From the NCBI GenBank assembly GCA_012841375.1, contig DUUV01000052.1, positions 1 through 62,130 of the forward strand: a stretch of DNA of 62,130 nucleotides, written 5' to 3'. The stretch's first letter is position 1; each line of letters opens with the position of its first letter. The position numbers and the translations under genes are program-made. The notes under the pieces were generated by a model. The model was not told the origin of the DNA. It did not search any database and saw only the letters and a program-made list of their open reading frames with translations. This document shows, piece by piece, positions 52,967 through 60,340 of this stretch. This DNA comes from Candidatus Fermentithermobacillaceae bacterium (GTDB taxonomy: Bacteria > Bacillota > Sulfobacillia > Fermentithermobacillales > Fermentithermobacillaceae).

Positions 52967-53524
52967 CTATGCTCTAGTGTTCCGCGGTTTGCAGATGATC
53001 TCCAAGACCTGCGTTTCAAAGAACGTCTTGGCGTGAGACGGTACGAGCATCACAGCGCTATCCGCGCCGGCGCCCGAGCCGCCGACCGAGATCACAGGCT
53101 CGCCGTAAGGGATAAGTCCGGCATCCAAAGCCATCACCGCGATTTCCAGGGCGACTTTTATCCCCTGGGAGAACATCCGCAGAGTATCCGCGATTATCCC
53201 GCCGGGGTACAGGCCGCCTTGTTTCTGGGTGATGGCCCTCTCGACATTTGCGAAGAGGTGGGTTGTAGTCAGGACCTGAACTCCGGCCTCCTTGAGCTCC
53301 CTGCGGGTCTCAGGTCCCATTTCGTCCAGTCCGGGTCCTCTAAACCCGATGTGGTGGGTGACGCAGACCACGTTGACGTCCTTGCCTACAAAGTGCCTTG
53401 CGGTGAAACCCGTATTAGACGCGACTACAATGTGTTTGATGCCTGCCTCTTTGGCTCGCGCCAGCGCCAGCCTGACGGTTTCCTCGGTATTGGCTTTTCC
53501 CCTGGAGGCGAAATAAGTGGTCAT
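52967..53524 (-). CDS. COG1751 protein (pyruvate-kinase alpha/beta-domain fold)
   Basis: A 185-residue protein matching COG1751, which shares the alpha/beta fold of the pyruvate kinase C-terminal domain. It shows ANTEETVRLALARAKEAGIK, HIVVASNTGFTARHF, VVCVTHHIGFRGPG and VISVGGSGAGADSAVMLVPS. There is no catalytic pyruvate kinase part. The function is unknown; the fold suggests binding of a phosphorylated sugar. Its ATG overlaps the stop of the HTH-TPR regulator (ATGA), so the two genes are translated together. Confidence 0.8.
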   Translation of the reverse strand: MTTYFASRGKANTEETVRLALARAKEAGIKHIVVASNTGFTARHFVGKDVNVVCVTHHIGFRGPGLDEMGPETRRELKEAGVQVLTTTHLFANVERAITQKQGGLYPGGIIADTLRMFSQGIKVALEIAVMALDAGLIPYGEPVISVGGSGAGADSAVMLVPSHAKTFFETQVLEIICKPRNTRA

Positions 53525-55458
53525 TCGCTCTCATCTCCTCTCGGTGGTTTTGATTGCGATGGGCTCAGGAGAGAGCATTCTCTGTGGAGCTCCCGTATGT
53601 CCCAGCGTCCTTTCTCGTATATCTGAAACGCCCGTTTTTCCATGAGGCGTTCCTCCTGGCTGTTGCCCATTTCCCTGAATACCTGAGACAGCCAGAGCGC
53701 AGCGCACGCCAGGTCTCGCTGGGCTCCTTCTCTCTGGAAGCAATCCACTGCCTGCCTTCCCAATTCTGCGGCCTGAGGGAATCTGCCCGCCCTCCTGTGT
53801 ATGCAGCCTCTTATGAGCCATATCCATCCTCTCTCACGGTTGGCGTGCTCGTCGATGTGAGGCATGGCTTCATCAATAAGTCGCTGAGACTCCTCGGGAT
53901 TGCCTTCGCGTAGCGAGACCCTGGCCAGTTCGACAAGGCCGTAGGCCCACTTTAGGTGAAGCCCTATCGACTTGTTCAGTTCCAGGGCTTTCATGAGGTG
54001 ATTACGGGCTTCTGCCATGTCGTCCATCCTATACATGATCATCCCCAGGTTATGCCAGGCCGTCGCCATTTCTTCGGGCTCCAGTTCCTCGCCTTTCTCA
54101 AGGCAGGAGAGGAAGTATTGACGGGCACTCTTCCAGTTGCGCCTCTCAAACTCGATGACGCCCATGAGAAGAGCCTGGTGTGAAAGGACACGGTCTACCT
54201 CGGGCGAGCTGCGACTCACCGCCCAACGCTTTGCCTCTTCCAGTGCGTTTTCGGCCTCTCCCGACTTACCTCGCTTAAGGTTGATGGCGGCCAGGTTGAT
54301 TAGAAGGGGCCCGTACAACTTCGAGTCCTCCGACGAAATCTGGAGGCCCTTCTTGTACCAGGCGGCAGCTGCTTCCAGGTCATGGGCGGCGAATAGGGCG
54401 CCGATCTGGTTGCATACATTCTCGTGCTGTTTCACAAGGCCGGCAGACTCGAGGGTGGAGGATGCGCTGCCTGCAAGTTCGCTTGCTGCCTGGAAGTTGT
54501 CTCCCAACGCCGCACAGCGTGCGGCCTCCAAGAGACAGCGACCTTTATCGTAGGGCCGGTCAAGGATTCCGTGGATGACGGCTGCCCTATACCACGAATT
54601 TGCCGCTTCTTCAAACAGATCCCTCAGGCGGAAATCCATTGCGGCTTTCTCGAGAAAGACGACCGCTTCTTTGTCCAGCATGGCCTTCATCAAGGTTTCG
54701 GCCAGGTTCCTGAAGAAGAAAGGATCATCGTCCGGGTAAAGCTGCATTGCCTGCGCCAGGCCACGGTGGATCTCCCGCATCTTCTGCTGGCTGAAGAGGG
54801 ACGAGACCGGAACATAGGGGTAGGACACCCTGAATCTGGTGCATCCTACGTCCTCGAGGATAGACAGGATCCCCTTATCTCGTAGACTCCTCGTGATCCT
54901 TGTGAAGTCATCGCTGTCCAGGTCGGCTATGGCCTTTACCCATTCGGATTTAGCGTCGTTGCCCGCTGTGGAGATGAGAGCCAGGAGACGGATTTCCTCT
55001 TCTGAGAGGTCCATAGCATCGAACACTCTGTCCGATTCATCTCTGGCTAGCTCCTCCAGAAGCTCAGACAAGAAGTACTTCACACTCTGCGCGTCCCTAT
55101 CACTCAGAGTGCCGAGGACCACGTAAAACGCTTTTCTCTTATGGCGCAGATTTGACTTCGTAAGGAATACTTCAACAAGGTCTTTCAGTTCATGCCTAAG
55201 TGCATCGGTGAGAACCAGAGGTTGCTCATCGTAACTGCTGACAGGTTGATTTTCAGAGTAGAGGAGAGACATGGGGACGTTCAATACGGAAGCTATCCTG
55301 TCTTTGTACTCGTCGTTAAGGTTCTTGCGAGTGCCGTTCAAGACAAGAGAGAGGTAGGACTCAGAGAGACCGATCCTGGCCGCAAGGTCCTTGATGCGGA
55401 TGTTCCTCTGAGCCAGAAGCCGTTTCACGTTGTTGGCAAAGGTCTCGATTGAAGCCAT
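53521..55458 (-). CDS. Large XRE-type HTH regulator with TPR repeats
   Basis: A 645-residue regulator. Residues about 5-65 are an XRE/Cro helix-turn-helix (IRIKDLAARIGLSESYLSLV). Residues about 150-215 resemble a winged helix as found in STAND proteins (LSEEEIRLLALISTAGNDA; LRDKGILSILEDVG), but no NTPase motif is present. About 230-640 is a series of TPR-like helical pairs (ATAWHNLGMIMYRMDDMAEA, then RNHLMKALELNKS). HTH-TPR proteins of the RRNPP group sense secreted peptides; those are usually near 300 residues, so this one is atypical. A secreted repeat-peptide gene lies 93 bases upstream on the same strand. Its exact ligand is unknown. Confidence 0.85.
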   Translation of the reverse strand: MASIETFANNVKRLLAQRNIRIKDLAARIGLSESYLSLVLNGTRKNLNDEYKDRIASVLNVPMSLLYSENQPVSSYDEQPLVLTDALRHELKDLVEVFLTKSNLRHKRKAFYVVLGTLSDRDAQSVKYFLSELLEELARDESDRVFDAMDLSEEEIRLLALISTAGNDAKSEWVKAIADLDSDDFTRITRSLRDKGILSILEDVGCTRFRVSYPYVPVSSLFSQQKMREIHRGLAQAMQLYPDDDPFFFRNLAETLMKAMLDKEAVVFLEKAAMDFRLRDLFEEAANSWYRAAVIHGILDRPYDKGRCLLEAARCAALGDNFQAASELAGSASSTLESAGLVKQHENVCNQIGALFAAHDLEAAAAWYKKGLQISSEDSKLYGPLLINLAAINLKRGKSGEAENALEEAKRWAVSRSSPEVDRVLSHQALLMGVIEFERRNWKSARQYFLSCLEKGEELEPEEMATAWHNLGMIMYRMDDMAEARNHLMKALELNKSIGLHLKWAYGLVELARVSLREGNPEESQRLIDEAMPHIDEHANRERGWIWLIRGCIHRRAGRFPQAAELGRQAVDCFQREGAQRDLACAALWLSQVFREMGNSQEERLMEKRAFQIYEKGRWDIRELHRECSLLSPSQSKPPRGDESE

Positions 55459-55551
55459 GCTTGTCTCCCACTAGAAGGCAAAAAGATACCGGGATTGAGG
55501 GATTCCCGGTTCCTACATCTGGGATTATTCTACCAGCTTAGGCCGCTCCAG

Positions 55552-55860
55552 TCACCCTGTGATGCTGTTCTGATCAGGTGGCTCCAAGGGTGGTACGATT
55601 GGTGGCGGGTATAGCGGGCCACCGGCCACGACGATGATGCTGTTCTGATCGGGTGGCTCCAAGGGTGGTACGATCGGTGGAGGGTATAGCGGGCCGCCGG
55701 CTACGATGCTGTTCTGATCGGGTGGCTCCAGGGGCGGTACGATTGGTGGCGGGTATAGTGGGCCACCGGCGACGGCGGGTTCAGGTGTGAACGCGCCCAA
55801 GGCAGAGCCCACGCCGAACAGGCAGGCGACAACAAGGAGAAGGGCCAAGGTTTTCCTCAT
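55552..55860 (-). CDS. Secreted proline-rich triple-repeat peptide
   Basis: A 102-residue precursor with a strong signal peptide (residues about 1-23, RKTLALLLVVACLFGVGSAL) and then three nearly identical repeats of 23 residues whose core is GGPLYPPPIVPPLEPPDQNS, with a two-residue insert before the third repeat and a final TG. AAGGAGGTG stands 6 bases before ATG 55860. The residues before the repeats are EPAVA. Repeats separated by similar linkers are the form of a prepropeptide that releases several copies of one peptide; it could also be a small proline-rich wall protein. Cognate regulator follows. I do not recognise a family. Confidence 0.75.
   Translation of the reverse strand: MRKTLALLLVVACLFGVGSALGAFTPEPAVAGGPLYPPPIVPPLEPPDQNSIVAGGPLYPPPIVPPLEPPDQNSIIVVAGGPLYPPPIVPPLEPPDQNSITG
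55562..55774 (-). repeat. Three 69-base tandem repeats in the peptide gene
   Basis: Units 55562-55630, 55637-55705 and 55706-55774 are each 69 bases; the first two are separated by 6 bases (ACGATG on the plus strand). Differences are few and mostly silent (for example CCA/CCG, GGG/GGC), indicating selection on the encoded peptide sequence or recent duplication. Confidence 0.9.
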
Positions 55861-55932
55861 CTTGTACACCTCCTTGATATTCTGTGAGAACAGTCCGCTG
55901 GCCCAACGTTTTCTAGTCTCCGGGCGAGGCTC

Positions 55933-55967
55933 AAAAAAAGGGAGGCAGCAAACCCTGGCTGCCCCGT
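55933..55967 (-). terminator. Intrinsic terminator-like hairpin in the repeat-peptide leader
   Basis: On the minus strand GGCAGC and GCTGCC form a stem with an 8-base loop (CAGGGTTT), followed by TCCC and a run of seven T. It is about 70 bases before the ATG of the repeat-peptide gene. No minus-strand gene lies upstream (cdaA is divergent), so it may attenuate the leader of the peptide gene. Confidence 0.6.
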
Positions 55968-56238
55968 AAGGTGGATACCGGCTGAGCACTCGCGCGTTGT
56001 TGGGCATCCGGCAGATTCTATGAGCATTAGGTTGATTCCTGTGGCAGAAGGCGGGTTCGATGGCAGGTGTTGCCAAACGGTAACCTGGCATTAGCTCGCA
56101 GAAAGCCAAACTGAGCCTTGGAGACCTTATGTCAACTAGAGTTTGCTGAGAGGTAATCTGAAAGGGTAGTTTTCAATAACGCCACTAGATAGGGAGCGTG
56201 AAATATTCCACCAGTTAAAGTCGACTTCCAGCGTTTTC

Positions 56239-56278
56239 CACAGTACAATGCGGCTTGGCACAGTACGTTGCGGCTTGG
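56239..56278 (+). repeat. Two 20-base direct repeats upstream of cdaA
   Basis: CACAGTACAATGCGGCTTGG (56239-56258) and CACAGTACGTTGCGGCTTGG (56259-56278) are adjacent and differ at 2 positions. Their place, 80-120 bases before cdaA and in the shared region with the peptide gene, suits an operator. Confidence 0.7.
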
Positions 56279-56360
56279 TAGATTCTGAGTAGATGTCCCG
56301 GAAGGTTTCCACCCGGATCGGACGAATGTTATTCTAATATCAAGAAGGGACGGACACCTA

Positions 56361-57176
56361 TTGCTCAGAGTGTTGTCGTCATTTACATGGCAAGACTATG
56401 GCCGGTCCTTTGTGGACATCGCTATTGTTGCTTATCTGTTCTACCAGGTCTTTGTCCTTATACGCGGGACGAGAGCCGTCCAGCTGCTTAAGGGTATAGC
56501 GATCCTTTTCGTTCTCTTGCAGGTTACCGACTTCCTGGAGCTATACACGGTCAACTGGCTCCTGGGAACCGTGAGTGAGATGCTCATCATAGCCATCCCG
56601 GTGGTCTTTTCGGCAGAGATCAGGAGAGCGCTGGAGCAGATAGGCAGGGGGAGACTGTTCACACGTTCCCTATTCCTCGGGCCGGACGCCACGCCGGAAC
56701 AGGTAGTTGAAGAGGTTACCGATGCCGTCTTCAAGCTCTCCAAGGATCAAGTCGGCGCTCTCATAGTCATCCAGAGAGACGTCGGGCTTGAGGAACATAT
56801 GGAGGAAGCGGTTACGCTGGACTCCTTAGTGTCATCGGAGCTCCTTCAGAACATTTTCGTGAAGAACTCGCCGCTCCATGACGGCGCCGTAATCATAAGA
56901 GGAGGTAGGGTCGCTGCCGCGGCGTGCTTCCTCCCTACAACGCAAGAGGCGGTAGCCCTTGAACTGGGCTCTCGCCACCGAGCCGCTCTCGGTATCACTC
57001 AGGTGTCAGATGCCATCGCCGTGACGGTGTCGGAAGAGACGGGTACCGTGTCACTGGCTATAGGAGGCAGACTCTTGAGAGGATTGGACGCCAAGACCCT
57101 CAAGGAGAAACTCACTGAACTGCTTCCGCAGAGGCAGCCGGTAAGCCAGCTGTTTCATCGGAGGTCATCCAAATGA
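56361..57176 (+). CDS. cdaA: Diadenylate cyclase CdaA (c-di-AMP synthase)
   Basis: A 271-residue membrane-bound diadenylate cyclase that condenses two ATP to c-di-AMP. Three transmembrane helices lie at about residues 12-80, then the DAC domain with SPLHDGAVIIRGGRVAAAAC (DGA motif) and LELGSRHRAALGITQVSDAI (RHR motif). It starts at TTG 56361. The cdaA-cdaR-glmM order is conserved in Bacillota and CdaR/GlmM both regulate the cyclase. The riboswitch at 46.8-46.9 kb is a probable sensor of its product. Confidence 0.96.
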   Translation: MLRVLSSFTWQDYGRSFVDIAIVAYLFYQVFVLIRGTRAVQLLKGIAILFVLLQVTDFLELYTVNWLLGTVSEMLIIAIPVVFSAEIRRALEQIGRGRLFTRSLFLGPDATPEQVVEEVTDAVFKLSKDQVGALIVIQRDVGLEEHMEEAVTLDSLVSSELLQNIFVKNSPLHDGAVIIRGGRVAAAACFLPTTQEAVALELGSRHRAALGITQVSDAIAVTVSEETGTVSLAIGGRLLRGLDAKTLKEKLTELLPQRQPVSQLFHRRSSK

Positions 57177-58390
57177 TCGAGAGGATACTTCAGAGAGATA
57201 CGTGGGCTAAGGCGCTGGCCGTGTTCTTGGCCCTTTTCATGTGGTATACGGCCATGGACGGGCAATGGGAGACGCGAGTCTACGACCTCAGGCTCGAGTT
57301 CTCCGACGCCCCCGGCAAGATCGTGACCTTCCGGAACCCTGATATGGTCAAGGTCACGTTCCAGGGGCTGGCAAGGGCCCTGGACAAGATCGATCCATCC
57401 AAACTGATCGTTCCCGTGGACATTTCGTCGTTGGAGCCAGGCACCAACCAAATACCCATTGACTTAGACTTGCGCTTGGGCGGAGTGAATGTCTCGGACA
57501 TATACCCCAAAGTCGCGGTCGTGGCGCTTGACGTTAAGGAATCGAAGCCCGTGAGCGTGAACGTGGAGACCAGGGGCGTGCCAAATGAGGAGTTTGAGGC
57601 TCAAGCGCCGGTACCTGACATAACGGTTGTTGAGGTGACGGGGCCAAGGACACAGGTTGAGTCTGTAGTCGGTGTTTTCGGCACCGTCGACATAAGCGGG
57701 GCGGCCGGGACCATCGCGAACCGCCAGGTTCCCCTCACAGCCGTCGACGCGCAGAATAACGCCGTACCAAACGTTGAGTTGAACCCTGACCACGTATCGG
57801 TGTCAGTTCCTATGAAGAGTCGTCCTCCGGCCAAGACCGTGCCGGTAAGAGCCGAGACCCAGGGCGCCCCGAAAACGGGTTACCGGGTTAAGGCAGTACA
57901 CGTCAGCCCAAGCTCGGCCAAGATTAGGGGCGATGCATCCGCGACCGGCGGGCTCTCCTATATCGCTACAGAGAAAATCGACGTCACCGATAGGACGCAG
58001 ACATTCACCTATCCGGCCAACCTGATCATCCCCCAGGGTGTGACTTCCGAAACAGTGCGGGTCAACGTTACCGTAGAGATAGAGGAAGACATTGTAAAGA
58101 AGACCTTTGCCGGGGTGTTTGTGCAGATACACTCTCTCCCCGTAGGCTACGCATTCGAACTTAATCCGACGACGGTCGACATTACGATAGAGGGCCGGAG
58201 AGACGTGATCGAAGAGATCGAGCGGAATGTTGAGGAAAACAGCGATTATCTAGAGGCGTTCATTGACGCGTCTTGGATCAAGGAGCCCGGGTCGCACAAG
58301 ATGGTGGTAAACGTGAGAGGGCTTCCCGGCACCGTGCGGTTGGACAGCATCGTTCCGAGTCACGTCATACTGGAGCTCAGGGAAAGATAA
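57173..58390 (+). CDS. cdaR: CdaR, YbbR-domain regulator of CdaA
   Basis: A 405-residue protein with one N-terminal transmembrane helix (about residues 10-25, WAKALAVFLALFMWYTAMDG) and four YbbR-like beta repeats outside the membrane (for example KPVSVNVETRGVPNEEFEAQ and KTVPVRAETQGAPKTGYRVK). CdaR binds and modulates CdaA. It overlaps cdaA by 4 bases (ATGA) and precedes glmM by 23 bases. Confidence 0.94.
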   Translation: MIERILQRDTWAKALAVFLALFMWYTAMDGQWETRVYDLRLEFSDAPGKIVTFRNPDMVKVTFQGLARALDKIDPSKLIVPVDISSLEPGTNQIPIDLDLRLGGVNVSDIYPKVAVVALDVKESKPVSVNVETRGVPNEEFEAQAPVPDITVVEVTGPRTQVESVVGVFGTVDISGAAGTIANRQVPLTAVDAQNNAVPNVELNPDHVSVSVPMKSRPPAKTVPVRAETQGAPKTGYRVKAVHVSPSSAKIRGDASATGGLSYIATEKIDVTDRTQTFTYPANLIIPQGVTSETVRVNVTVEIEEDIVKKTFAGVFVQIHSLPVGYAFELNPTTVDITIEGRRDVIEEIERNVEENSDYLEAFIDASWIKEPGSHKMVVNVRGLPGTVRLDSIVPSHVILELRER

Positions 58391-58413
58391 GGCATTATCC
58401 GGAGGCATAGGCC

Positions 58414-59772
58414 ATGAATTTGTTTGGGACCGACGGTATCCGCGGCGTTGCCAACGCGGAGCTTACGTGTGAGATTGCTTTCAGGCTCGGGAGGGCCATG
58501 GGAACCTACTTGTCGCCGGGTATGGATTTGTGTGTGGGCAAAGACACACGGGTATCGGGAGATATGCTGGAGGCTGCCATAGTAGCCGGGGCGACATCGA
58601 CAGGACGGAACATACTTAGACTTGGGGTCATCACTACTCCCGGCCTTTCGTTCTTGGTGAAGGACCTAGGTCTCGGAGGAGGCGTGATGATATCCGCCTC
58701 GCACAACCCTGCTGAGTATAACGGCCTGAAAGTGTTCGGGCCCGACGGCAAGAAGATCCCCGATGAGACCGAGTGCCGGTTCTCCGAATTCATCCTCGCT
58801 CAAGGCGACGCTGGGGCTCTTCCCATTGGACCTTCCGTCGGACGCGTGCTTCCCGGCGAAGCTCTTGTCATCCGCTACGCCCATTTCCTTGAAAAGGCGC
58901 CGCAAGAGAGGCTTTCGGGCTTGAGGGTCGCTTTGGATACCGCTAATGGCGCAACCTCCTCAATTGCGCCGGGGGTTTGGCGCAACCTGGGGGCCTCCGT
59001 GACCGTCATAAATGATACTCCGGATGGGGTCAACATCAACCGGGGGTGCGGGTCTACTCACCTTGACTCGCTATCTGAGTTAGTGCGCTCGGGAAAGCCA
59101 GGACTACCGTTTCACGTAGGATTTGCCTATGACGGCGACGGCGACCGCTGTCTGGTAGTGGACGAGAATGGAGATGTGCTGGACGGCGACCATATTATGG
59201 CCATCCTTGCACTGGATATGGCTGACCGGGGAGTATTGTCGGGAAATACGGTGGTCGGGACGGTCATGAGCAACTACGGGTTGGAAGAGTGTCTGAGGCA
59301 ACGAGACATCGTCTTGGAAAGGACCCCTGTAGGCGATCGTTACGTCTTAGAGAAAATGGAGGAGCGAGGGTTCAAACTTGGTGGGGAGCAGTCCGGGCAC
59401 ATAATTGTAAGAGACGTTTTGTGGGCCGGAGACGGAATCCTCACATCACTGCTCTTGGCCGACGCGGTGGTGCGGTCAGGGAAGACAGTCTCGGAATTGG
59501 GGCGCTTGATGAACAGCATCCCCCAGACTCTGGTCAACGTGAGGGCAGGGAGCCCCAAGGCCCTTGTAGAGCGGGAAGCCGTGCGTCTGGCGGTTCAGAA
59601 GATACAGGGCGACCTGACAGGGAAGGGAAGGGTGCTGGTGAGGCCGTCTGGCACCGAGCCGGTAGTGAGGATCATGGTGGAGGCAGAAGACTCCCAAACG
59701 GTGCGGGCTTGCATAGAGTATCTGGAGGAGGTGATCAGGAGGGAAGACCATTCGATGCAAGAGGGCAAGTGA
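58414..59772 (+). CDS. glmM: Phosphoglucosamine mutase
   Basis: A 452-residue mutase converting glucosamine-6-phosphate to glucosamine-1-phosphate. It has NLFGTDGIRGVANAELTCEI at the N terminus, the phosphoserine loop MISASHNPAEYNGLKVFGPD, the metal loop AYDGDGDRCLVVDENG and the C-terminal RPSGTEPVVRIMVEAEDSQT. GlmM of Bacillota can inhibit CdaA. Length and domains are normal. The RBS is CCGGAGG. Confidence 0.98.
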   Translation: MNLFGTDGIRGVANAELTCEIAFRLGRAMGTYLSPGMDLCVGKDTRVSGDMLEAAIVAGATSTGRNILRLGVITTPGLSFLVKDLGLGGGVMISASHNPAEYNGLKVFGPDGKKIPDETECRFSEFILAQGDAGALPIGPSVGRVLPGEALVIRYAHFLEKAPQERLSGLRVALDTANGATSSIAPGVWRNLGASVTVINDTPDGVNINRGCGSTHLDSLSELVRSGKPGLPFHVGFAYDGDGDRCLVVDENGDVLDGDHIMAILALDMADRGVLSGNTVVGTVMSNYGLEECLRQRDIVLERTPVGDRYVLEKMEERGFKLGGEQSGHIIVRDVLWAGDGILTSLLLADAVVRSGKTVSELGRLMNSIPQTLVNVRAGSPKALVEREAVRLAVQKIQGDLTGKGRVLVRPSGTEPVVRIMVEAEDSQTVRACIEYLEEVIRREDHSMQEGK

Positions 59773-60340
59773 GTGTACGAGAACAAGCAAGGTGTAGCAG
59801 GGTTGTCGAAGCGTATCGGGCAGCGTGAGGTTTCGCGCGGCGAGGGTTTGAGAGTTTAGAAGGAAAGGACACGTCACAGAACGCCATTGGTCTTGCAGGA
59901 AAGGTAGTTTGGTCGGCGGCAGGTTTCTTAATGTAGTAAAGCGCCTGGACTTCCGGATGCTTCAGGTGGGTCTGAAAGAGAGCGCGTTGGCACTCAGGGT
60001 TCCGGAAGTTGACGAGGATAGGGGTATTCGAAAGATTCGGCGGGTTCCCTACGGTTGGCCACGACCGATAGAGGTCTCTCAAAACCTCCGGGTGACCGGA
60101 GAACAATAGAGGCCGGGTGGTTGCCGCGACGTCTGTGCCGTATCGTTCCACTCTCGAGACCGTGATCCGCACCTTGAGCTTCTGTTTCCACGCTGGAGCT
60201 TCACGTCATGGGTTCACGTTCGAGCTTTGCGTTTGAGCCTCACGTCAGTGCATCGCTCCCGACGACGAGACCTCCGGATGCACCGGGTGTGGCGCCAATT
60301 TTATCCGGAGGGACAATATGGGCCAGAGGAGGATACGACA
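59773..60340 (+). other. Long glmM-glmS intergenic region containing the glmS leader
   Basis: No gene is seen. The first 165 bases before the ribozyme show no convincing promoter; the pair TTGGTC/TGTAGT just before 59940 is poor. The ribozyme occupies about 59938-60115, and about 225 bases then precede glmS without recognised structure. The glmS translation site GAGGAGG is at 60326-60332. Confidence 0.6.
59938..60115 (+). ncRNA. glmS: glmS ribozyme (glucosamine-6-phosphate-activated, self-cleaving)
   Basis: The conserved core is present: the cleavage site A59940/G59941 before GCGCCTGGACTTCCGG, the pairing CCGGAAGTTGACGAGGATAG, GGGGTATTCGAA followed by TTCGGCGGG and CCCTACGG, and the closing CTCCGGGTGACCGGAGAACA. 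The class uses glucosamine-6-phosphate as cofactor and exposes a 5'-OH end that leads to mRNA decay. The 3' limit is approximate. Confidence 0.93.

Larger units (their letters stand above)
55861..56360. other. 500-base intergenic region between repeat-peptide gene and cdaA
   Basis: No coding region was found. It contains the minus-strand terminator-like hairpin, an imperfect hairpin at 56061-56090 (TGGCAGGTGTTG... to ...TAACCTGGCA), and the two 20-base direct repeats at 56239-56278. I could not identify a convincing promoter for the peptide gene; for cdaA only a weak TATTCT (56330-56335) with a poor -35 can be pointed out. Confidence 0.5.

Noticed and set aside
55562-55774. CRISPR-like tandem repeat.
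   Set aside because: Units are 69 bases, in frame and adjacent, with no unique spacers; they code a peptide repeat.
59938-60115. Minus- and plus-strand short open frames over the glmS leader.
   Set aside because: The sequence matches the glmS ribozyme core; the frames show no coding features.
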